Below are positions 1-5,263 of a stretch of DNA of 19,752 nt, piece by piece (the stretch's first letter is position 1; each line of letters begins with the position of its first letter). The position numbers and the translations under genes were made by a program. Origin of the DNA: DATHVI01 sp035461385 (GTDB lineage: Bacteria; Actinomycetota; Thermoleophilia; Solirubrobacterales; 70-9); the NCBI GenBank assembly GCA_035461385.1, contig DATHVI010000119.1, positions 1 to 19,752 of the forward strand, written 5' to 3'. The notes under the pieces were generated by a model. That model did not search any database, had not been told where the DNA came from, and was given only the letters and a program-made list of their open reading frames with translations.

Positions 1-386
1 TCGCGGGTCTCGGTCGGGCGCGACCGGGGCTTCGCGAACTGGCCCGCCATCCGGCCGATCTTCACCACCGGGACGCTCGCCGCGTAGGTCAGGACCAGCG
101 CCATCTGGAGCAGGGTCTCGAGCTTGTCGCGGACCGCCTGCGCGTTCGACCCGGCGAAGGTCTCGGCGCAGTCGCCGCCCTGGAGCACGAACGCCTCGCC
201 TGCCGCGACCGCTGCCAGCCTCTCCTTGAGCTGATCGCACTCGCCGGCGAAGACGAGCGGCGGCTGGCCGGAGAGCTCGGCGGCGACGGCGCGGACCTCG
301 TCGGGATCCGGCCAGTCGGGCTGCTGGGCCGCGGGAAGCTCGCGCCAAGCGTCGAGGTCGCCGGGTACGGTGGGCACTGTGCTCAT
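1..386 (-). CDS. Class II DAHP synthase (3-deoxy-7-phosphoheptulonate synthase), N-terminal part
   Basis: This gene encodes the first enzyme of the shikimate pathway, which condenses phosphoenolpyruvate and erythrose 4-phosphate. It is cut by the left window edge, so only the first 128 residues are visible of about 450 usual for the class II (plant/actinobacterial) family. The ATG at 386-384 opens a protein starting MSTVPTVPGDLDAWRELPAA. The family landmarks follow: PPLVFAGECDQLKERL, then FVLQGGDCAETF, whose Cys (about residue 80) is the family's metal ligand, then VKIGRMAGQFAKPRS at the edge. It is the last visible gene of the minus-strand group but lies 116 bases beyond the stop of the preceding gene, so it may have its own promoter. 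Identity is firm; the isozyme name and regulation cannot be judged from this fragment. Confidence 0.93.
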   Translation of the reverse strand, partial: MSTVPTVPGDLDAWRELPAAQQPDWPDPDEVRAVAAELSGQPPLVFAGECDQLKERLAAVAAGEAFVLQGGDCAETFAGSNAQAVRDKLETLLQMALVLTYAASVPVVKIGRMAGQFAKPRSRPTETR

Positions 387-451
387 CGATCGGGAAGGCT
401 AGTGCCGCGCGTTGCCGAGCATCGACCCGGCAAATCGGCGTCGTGGTGCGG

Positions 452-483
452 CACGAGCTCAGGCGGCCGAACTTCAGCTCGTG
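452..483 (-). terminator. Inverted repeat downstream of the 503-1228 gene, possible terminator
   Basis: A perfect 8-bp inverted repeat (cacgagct at 452-459, agctcgtg at 476-483) encloses a 16-base loop. It lies 20 bases past the stop of the unknown minus-strand gene and about 65 bases before the DAHP synthase start. No run of T follows on the minus strand, so it is not a standard intrinsic terminator. The remaining bases between 387 and 502 show nothing I can name. Confidence 0.25.
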
Positions 484-502
484 AGCAGGCTCGAACCGTC
501 GG

Positions 503-1228
503 CTACTGTCGGTCGCCGGGGCTCGCGGGCGGGGTCGCGTCCTCGCCGTCTTCCTCGGGCTCCTCGTAGAGGCTCTCGGTCGCGACCTCGCGCAGGCGGC
601 GGTCCCAGAGCTTGACCTCGAGGTAGAGGTCATCGGCGAAGCCGTGGACCGCGTCGACGGCGACGAGCGTGAACCTCCCGTCGGCGACCGCAGCCTGGTC
701 GACCACCTGGCCGTCGAGCTCCGCCGTCGCCGCGGCCGCGCCGCGGACCAGGGGGAGACCCCAGACGAGGGTGATCTCGCCGCCGCGCTCTCCCCCGGCG
801 TACCAGCTCCCGATCACGTCGTCGTTGAGGTCGATCTGCCAGTCGGGGTTGTCGTCGGCGGTGACGTCGGTGAAGTCGGCCTTCGCCCGCAGGGCCCGCG
901 GCTCGCCGTCCTCGGAGCGCTCGAACGAGACCCAGCCGAAGTACTCGACCGCCACCGGCCGCCCATCCTCGGCGGTCGCCGGCTCGGTCGCTCGACCGGT
1001 CGCCGGCAGGTACACGCGCCCGCCCCACGCGCGCTCGGGGAACCACCTCACGCTCTCCTCGTCGAGCGATGACCCCGCCTCGGCGACATGCTCCGAGCAG
1101 GCACGGCTGAACTCGGCCGCGAGGCGCTCGGCCCAGCGGCCGTACGGGCTGCCCTCCCTCGGGGCGTCGGCGATGAAGCGGGGGAACGGGCGGTTGATCG
1201 GCGGCATCGGGAGGCGAACCCTAGACAT
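503..1228 (-). CDS. Conserved-looking protein of unknown function (241 aa)
   Basis: I do not recognise the family. The protein is soluble, with no signal peptide or membrane segment. It starts with a proline/arginine-rich stretch (MPPINRPFPRFIADAPREG), then a helical segment, then a beta-rich, aspartate- and tryptophan-rich body (FGWVSF, DNPDWQIDLNDDVIGSWY, ITLVWGLPL), and ends in an acidic, low-complexity tail. The ATG at 1228 overlaps the galT stop by 8 bases, so translation is probably coupled to galT. Codon use matches its neighbours, and the frame is the only long one that continues the operon, which supports a real gene. The alternating hydrophobic pattern in the second half suggests a beta-sandwich, but that is only a guess. 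A link to sugar metabolism is suggested only by position. Confidence 0.8.
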   Translation of the reverse strand: MSRVRLPMPPINRPFPRFIADAPREGSPYGRWAERLAAEFSRACSEHVAEAGSSLDEESVRWFPERAWGGRVYLPATGRATEPATAEDGRPVAVEYFGWVSFERSEDGEPRALRAKADFTDVTADDNPDWQIDLNDDVIGSWYAGGERGGEITLVWGLPLVRGAAAATAELDGQVVDQAAVADGRFTLVAVDAVHGFADDLYLEVKLWDRRLREVATESLYEEPEEDGEDATPPASPGDRQ

Positions 1229-2291
1229 CGAGCGCGGCTCGCAGGTCGGCCGCGGCGCGCTCGGGGGGATAGACGTTGATGTCGACCCCGGTCCCGAGCT
1301 CGAATCCGGCCCTGATCGTCAGCCGGGGGACGATGTCGACGTGCCAGCAGAACTCCTCCACCCCGCGCGGGGCGGTGCGGACCCAGAGGTTGAGCTGGGG
1401 CGGGTTCTCGAACGCCTTCGCCAGCACCCGCAACGCCGTCTGCAGCATCCCGGTGCCGGCGTCGCCGGCCTCGAATCGTGGCGCCGGGGTGCGCGGGACG
1501 ACCCGGAGCTCGAACGGCGAGCGCGACGCCCACGGGCAGAGCAGCGCCGCCTCGTCGTCGATCGCGACCAGCCGCTCGCGGCGCCTCACCTCCTCGGTGA
1601 GGACGTCACCGAGTAGATGGCCGCCCATCGTCCGGTCGTGGTACGCGGTCGCTCGCTCGCGCTCGCGGGCGATCTCGGCGGGGACGAAGTCGAGCGCGTA
1701 GAGCTGGGCATGGCTGTGCTCGAGCGACGCTCCCGCGGCCGGCCCCTCGTTGACGATCAGGTGGACGTAGGAGGCGCCGGCGTGCGCCCGCATCCGCTCG
1801 CGCCAGGCGGATGACGCGGCGGCGAATGCCTGATCGGAGAGAGCAGCGAGGGTGGTGACGTGGTCGGGGCCGTGCACGATCACCTCGTGCGCGCCGGTCG
1901 CGGGGGCCGATCGGAACAGGTCCGGCTCGGCGCCGCGAGTCGAGGCGTGGAGGGGATCGATCGAGCTGGCGAAGCCGCTCTCACGCGAGCCCCCTGCCTC
2001 CGGCGCGCGTCCGGCCTCGTCGCCCTGCTCGCCTCCGAGCACCGGGTAGAGGTTCGGCACCGCTCGCGCCCGCCAGCCGGGCGTATCCGGCTCGCCGCCT
2101 TCGGGACGCTCGGCCCAGACCTCGGGAGGCGTGCGGTCCTCGCGCCCGCCACAGAACGGGCAGCGCTCGGCGGCGTCGGGGCGCGGCTCGGCGGCGGCCG
2201 GCGCGAACGCGTCCGGGCGATCGGCGCGGCCCGGAGCGAGGATCGCCCGCAGGCCGGTGAGCTGGTCGATTCGGACCTCGGGGGCGGTCAG
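1221..2291 (-). CDS. galT: Galactose-1-phosphate uridylyltransferase, probable CTG start
   Basis: The enzyme transfers UMP between UDP-glucose and galactose 1-phosphate in the Leloir pathway (HIT-like transferase superfamily). Reading the frame from CTG 2291 gives 356 residues, starting TAPEVRIDQLTGLRAILAPG after the initiator. Zinc ligands are Cys44 and Cys47 (CPFC), followed by EDRTPPEVWAERPEG and VPNLYPVL. The active-site motif is EHSHAQL, with His192, His194 (nucleophile position) and Gln196. The frame has no ATG, GTG or TTG until GTG 2060. Starting at that GTG would remove the first 77 residues, including the zinc pair, so CTG 2291 is preferred; its Shine-Dalgarno is weak. A glycine/glutamate-rich insertion of about 35 residues follows VPNLYPVL. 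The start lies 14 bases after the slipin stop. A related ADP-glucose phosphorylase activity cannot be excluded. Confidence 0.88.
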   Translation of the reverse strand: MTAPEVRIDQLTGLRAILAPGRADRPDAFAPAAAEPRPDAAERCPFCGGREDRTPPEVWAERPEGGEPDTPGWRARAVPNLYPVLGGEQGDEAGRAPEAGGSRESGFASSIDPLHASTRGAEPDLFRSAPATGAHEVIVHGPDHVTTLAALSDQAFAAASSAWRERMRAHAGASYVHLIVNEGPAAGASLEHSHAQLYALDFVPAEIARERERATAYHDRTMGGHLLGDVLTEEVRRRERLVAIDDEAALLCPWASRSPFELRVVPRTPAPRFEAGDAGTGMLQTALRVLAKAFENPPQLNLWVRTAPRGVEEFCWHVDIVPRLTIRAGFELGTGVDINVYPPERAAADLRAALDV

Positions 2292-2305
2292 ATCGCTCGG
2301 TCGAG

Positions 2306-3106
2306 CTAGGTCGTGCCCGGAGAGCCCGGGGCTGGCGGAGGCACGCTCGGCGACGCCCCACGCTCGAGCAGCGGCTTCAGCAGGTCGATCGGGAGCGGGA
2401 AGACGATCGTCGAGTTGTTCTGGCCGCCGATCTCGAGCAGCGTCTGCAGATAGCGGAGCTGGAGCGTCGCCGGGTTCTGGCTGATGATGTTCGCCGCCTG
2501 GGAGAGCTTCTCGGCGGCCTGGAACTCGCCGTCGGCGGCGATGATCTTCGCCCTCCGCTCGCGCTCGGCCTCGGCCTGGCGGGCGATTGCCCGCTGCATC
2601 TCGACCGGGAGCTCGACGTCCTTGACCTCGACCGTGGTCACCTTCACGCCCCAGGGCTCGGTCTGCTCGTCGATGATCTGCTGGAGCTCGATGTTTAGCC
2701 GCTCGCGCTCGGCCAACAATGAGTCGAGCTCGGCCTTGCCGAGCGTCGAGCGCAGCGTCGTCTGCGAGATCTGCGAGGTGGCGAGGAGGAAGTTCTCGAC
2801 CTCGGTGATCGCCCTGTTCGGGTCGACGACGCGGAAGTAGGCGACCGCGTTCACCCGCACGGTGACGTTGTCCTTGGTGATCACCTCCTGCGGCGGGACG
2901 TTGAGCGTCACCGTCCGCAGGTCGACCCGGACCATCTGATCGATGATCGGGATCAGCAGGATCAGCCCGGGGCCCTTCTGGGCGATCAGGCGACCGAGGC
3001 GGAAGATCACACCGCGCTCGTACTCGCGCAGGATCCTGATCGCGGCGGCGAGCAGGATCAGCACGAGGACCGCGAATACGGCGATGATCGCGAGTGCTAC
3101 CGACAC
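2306..3106 (-). CDS. Slipin (stomatin-like SPFH-domain membrane protein)
   Basis: This is a 266-residue SPFH/band-7 protein that probably forms oligomeric scaffolds on the inner face of the membrane. One N-terminal transmembrane segment (about residues 2-24) is followed by REYERGVIFRLGR, the hallmark start of the stomatin domain, then GPGLILLIPIID and VPPQEVITKDNVTV. A helical coiled region follows (about 165-215, AIARQAEAERERRAKII) and then a proline-rich tail. The GTG start directly follows the NfeD stop (TAG then GTG with no gap), so the two are translationally coupled. This matches the widespread nfeD-slipin pair, in which the NfeD protease cleaves the slipin C-terminus in archaeal examples. 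The hydrophobic C-terminal stretch STIVFPLPIDLL is a candidate cleavage region. Function beyond membrane organisation or stress is unknown. Confidence 0.93.
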   Translation of the reverse strand: MSVALAIIAVFAVLVLILLAAAIRILREYERGVIFRLGRLIAQKGPGLILLIPIIDQMVRVDLRTVTLNVPPQEVITKDNVTVRVNAVAYFRVVDPNRAITEVENFLLATSQISQTTLRSTLGKAELDSLLAERERLNIELQQIIDEQTEPWGVKVTTVEVKDVELPVEMQRAIARQAEAERERRAKIIAADGEFQAAEKLSQAANIISQNPATLQLRYLQTLLEIGGQNNSTIVFPLPIDLLKPLLERGASPSVPPPAPGSPGTT

Positions 3107-4462
3107 CTAGTCCTCCTCGTCGTCGCTTGCCAGCGGCCGGACCCGAAGCGTCAGGCCCTCGACCGAATCGACCCGCACTCTAACGCCGCGCTTGCGAAGG
3201 CGCGTTTCGTCGCCGTCGATGAGCCCGTCGGCCGGCGTCGCCCGCCACAGGCCCCCGTCGACCCACACCTGTCCGACCGGGTCGAGCGGCTGGCGGACGT
3301 CGCCCTCGAAGCCGATCAGCTCCTCCCAACCGGTGTGGACGGGGTTCTTGCGCGCCTGCATCGCCTTCGAGAGCGCGAAGACGAGGAAGCCGCCGATCAT
3401 CACCGCGGCCGCGATCACGACCACCGGCGAGATCCCGAAGCCGGCGTCGGTGTCGAACAGCAGCAGCCCTCCCAGGGCGAGGCCGAGCACTCCCACGCCC
3501 CCGAGTATGCCGCCTGTGGGCAGTTGCGTCTCGGCGACGATCATCCCGGTCCCGATCACGAGCAGGGCGATGCCCGCGGCGGTGACCGGGAGCTGCGCGG
3601 TCGCGTAGAGGCCGAGCAGGAACGCGATCAGTCCCAGCGATCCCGGGAAGATCAGCCCCGGGTTGAAGAGCTCGAACGCCATCCCCGCGAGCCCGACCAG
3701 CAGCAGCAGGAAAGCCATGTTCGGGTTGACGAGGATCTGCAGCAGCCGGAGTGGGAACGGCATCTCGTGCTCCTCGATCACGAGCCCCGCGGTATCGAGC
3801 GTCTGCGCCTTCGGGCCCTGGACGCGGAAGCCGTCGATCTCACGCAGAAGCTCCTGCTGGTTGGCCGCGATGACGTCGATCAGGCCCTCCTCGAGCGCCT
3901 CGCTCGCGGTCACGTTCTCGGCGTCGGTGACCATCCGCTCGGCGAGGTTGCCGTTTCGCCCGTGCTCCTCGGCGAGCGCGCGGACGTAGGCGGCGGCGTC
4001 GTTCTCGATCTTGCGCGCGAGCGCGTCCTGCTCCTCCTGGCCGGGGCCGATCGAGACCGGCGTCGCCGAGCCGATGTTGGTCTGAGGCGCCATCGCCGCG
4101 ACGTCGGACGCCATCGTGATGAACAAGCCGGCCGACGCCGCTCGGGCGCCGTCCGGGGAGACGTAGACCACCACCGGCATCTCGGCGGCGAGGATGTCCT
4201 GGACGATCGAGCGGGTCGAGTCGACGAGCCCGCCCGGCGTGTCCATGGTGATGATCGCGAGCTCGGCGCCGGCATCTTCGGCGTCGCCCAGGGCGTTGCC
4301 GATCCAGCGCTCGGTCGCCGGGTCGATCGACCCAGGGAGCTCGATCGAATAGGCGATCCCGGAGCCGCCGTCCTCCTGACCGAGCGCCTGGGCGCCCATG
4401 ATCGAGATTCCGGCGACGATCGCGGCGATCCACGTCGACAACCTCAGCCTTCGCGCCATCAC
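3107..4462 (-). CDS. NfeD-family membrane serine protease (ClpP/SppA-like plus NfeD domain)
   Basis: This is a 451-residue long-form NfeD protein. A signal or anchor segment (about residues 8-28) precedes an SppA/ClpP-like protease domain (about 35-225). MDTPGGLVDSTR forms the oxyanion region, Ser110 lies in GARAASAGLFI, and Lys151 in ARKIEND. The 41-residue distance between Ser and Lys equals that of the Ser97/Lys138 dyad known in Pyrococcus PH1510. Four or more membrane segments follow (about 240-370), then a C-terminal OB-fold NfeD domain (about 380-448) that would face the cytoplasm, ending in an acidic tail. It is immediately upstream of and coupled to the slipin, its expected substrate or partner. 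The ATG at 4462 follows a 33-base gap after the thioredoxin-like gene. All expected catalytic residues are present. Confidence 0.93.
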   Translation of the reverse strand: MMARRLRLSTWIAAIVAGISIMGAQALGQEDGGSGIAYSIELPGSIDPATERWIGNALGDAEDAGAELAIITMDTPGGLVDSTRSIVQDILAAEMPVVVYVSPDGARAASAGLFITMASDVAAMAPQTNIGSATPVSIGPGQEEQDALARKIENDAAAYVRALAEEHGRNGNLAERMVTDAENVTASEALEEGLIDVIAANQQELLREIDGFRVQGPKAQTLDTAGLVIEEHEMPFPLRLLQILVNPNMAFLLLLVGLAGMAFELFNPGLIFPGSLGLIAFLLGLYATAQLPVTAAGIALLVIGTGMIVAETQLPTGGILGGVGVLGLALGGLLLFDTDAGFGISPVVVIAAAVMIGGFLVFALSKAMQARKNPVHTGWEELIGFEGDVRQPLDPVGQVWVDGGLWRATPADGLIDGDETRLRKRGVRVRVDSVEGLTLRVRPLASDDEED

Positions 4463-4495
4463 TTCGATTATGCCGGGGCGGGTGCCTGGCGGCGC

Positions 4496-5083
4496 TCAGC
4501 GCGCGTAGCGCTCGATGTCCGCCGCGAGCTCGTCCTCGGAGCGGTACTCGCCCTGCTTGAGGTGGACGAGCTCGCCGCCCGCGTCGTAGAAAGCGGTCGC
4601 CGGGAGGCCGACCGCGCCGAGGTCGGTCCAGACCTCGCCGTCGGGATCGCTGATGCTCGGGTAGGGAACGGGAAGCTGCTCGAGGAAGGTGCGGGCGGCG
4701 TCGTCGGAGTCGCGGGAGTCGACGCCGATGAACGCAACCGAGTCCGCGCGCTCGGCCGACTGGCGCTGGAAGTAGGGGAACTCGCTGCGGCACGGGCCGC
4801 ACCAGGACGCCCACAGGTTGGCGACGACCGGGTAACCGTCGAGCCGGCGGAGCTCTGAATCGAACGCGTCGAGCCCGCCGGAGAGCAGCTCGTTCGCCTG
4901 CTCGTAGAGCGCGGCGATCGGCGCCGGCGCCGATGAGAACGCCCGCTCGTAGTCGGGGGCCTGCGACTCGGGGTTGGCGGCGCCGGGATCGCCCTCCTCC
5001 CCCGAGCCGGCGAGGACGACGGTGACCGCGACGACGAGCGGCACGGCGGCGACCAGCGCGAGGGCTTGTAGACGCTTGCTCAT
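4496..5083 (-). CDS. TlpA/ResA/CcmG-like membrane-anchored thioredoxin
   Basis: This 195-residue extracytoplasmic thiol-disulfide oxidoreductase has a single N-terminal signal anchor (about residues 5-26), a linker rich in Gly, Pro and Glu, and a thioredoxin fold. The fold contains WASWCGPCRSEFP, with redox Cys95 and Cys98, and the cis-proline loop GLPATAF. Proteins of this type keep the CXXCH cysteines of apocytochrome c reduced (CcmG/ResA) or serve other envelope redox tasks. No CcmE, CcmF or CcmH gene lies beside it, but the ccmABCD cluster is about 9.4 kb away, so a role in cytochrome c maturation is plausible and unproven. It is the first gene of the minus-strand group; its ATG at 5083 faces the helicase promoter region. 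The stop is 33 bases before the NfeD start. Confidence 0.9.
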   Translation of the reverse strand: MSKRLQALALVAAVPLVVAVTVVLAGSGEEGDPGAANPESQAPDYERAFSSAPAPIAALYEQANELLSGGLDAFDSELRRLDGYPVVANLWASWCGPCRSEFPYFQRQSAERADSVAFIGVDSRDSDDAARTFLEQLPVPYPSISDPDGEVWTDLGAVGLPATAFYDAGGELVHLKQGEYRSEDELAADIERYAR

Positions 5084-5263
5084 CTGCCGATCCGGTCGTT
5101 GGCTGGTCGGGCTGCTTTAATTCAGGTCGGTCCCGTCTTGGACCTGGGGGTCCGTCGGCCAGCCGGAGGGGAATCTCGGCTCGGCGGGCGCCCGCACCGA
5201 GCTTACTTCGCTCGTCCCCGACTCTCGGTGGAGACGCGGCGAGCGCTGACGGAGCCTCTTTCG
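5084..5263. promoter_or_regulatory. Divergent intergenic region between the thioredoxin and helicase genes
   Basis: These 180 bases separate divergent genes and must hold a promoter for each. I see an AT-rich patch (ctttaattca, 5114-5123) that is unusual in this GC-rich DNA and could be part of a -10 element, probably for the minus-strand gene. There are two small dyads: ggacc-tggg-ggtcc (5140-5153) and cgagc-ttacttc-gctcg (5198-5214). No convincing paired -35/-10 was found. A Shine-Dalgarno, ggag at 5251-5254, sits 9 bases before the helicase ATG. An open plus frame covers 5099-5263, but it is low-quality and is not treated as coding. Confidence 0.35.

Noticed and set aside
470..502. GGTTCGAGCC on the minus strand, resembling a tRNA T-loop
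   Set aside because: No acceptor stem, D-arm or anticodon arm can be paired around it at the right distances.
3335..4858. Plus-strand open frame of about 500 codons opposite nfeD and the thioredoxin gene
   Set aside because: The same antisense shadow effect; the sense proteins have all catalytic motifs.
5099..5263. 55-residue N-terminal extension of the helicase from the upstream start
   Set aside because: The ATG at 5264 has a good Shine-Dalgarno and begins helix-forming sequence, and the upstream part overlaps the region needed for divergent promoters.
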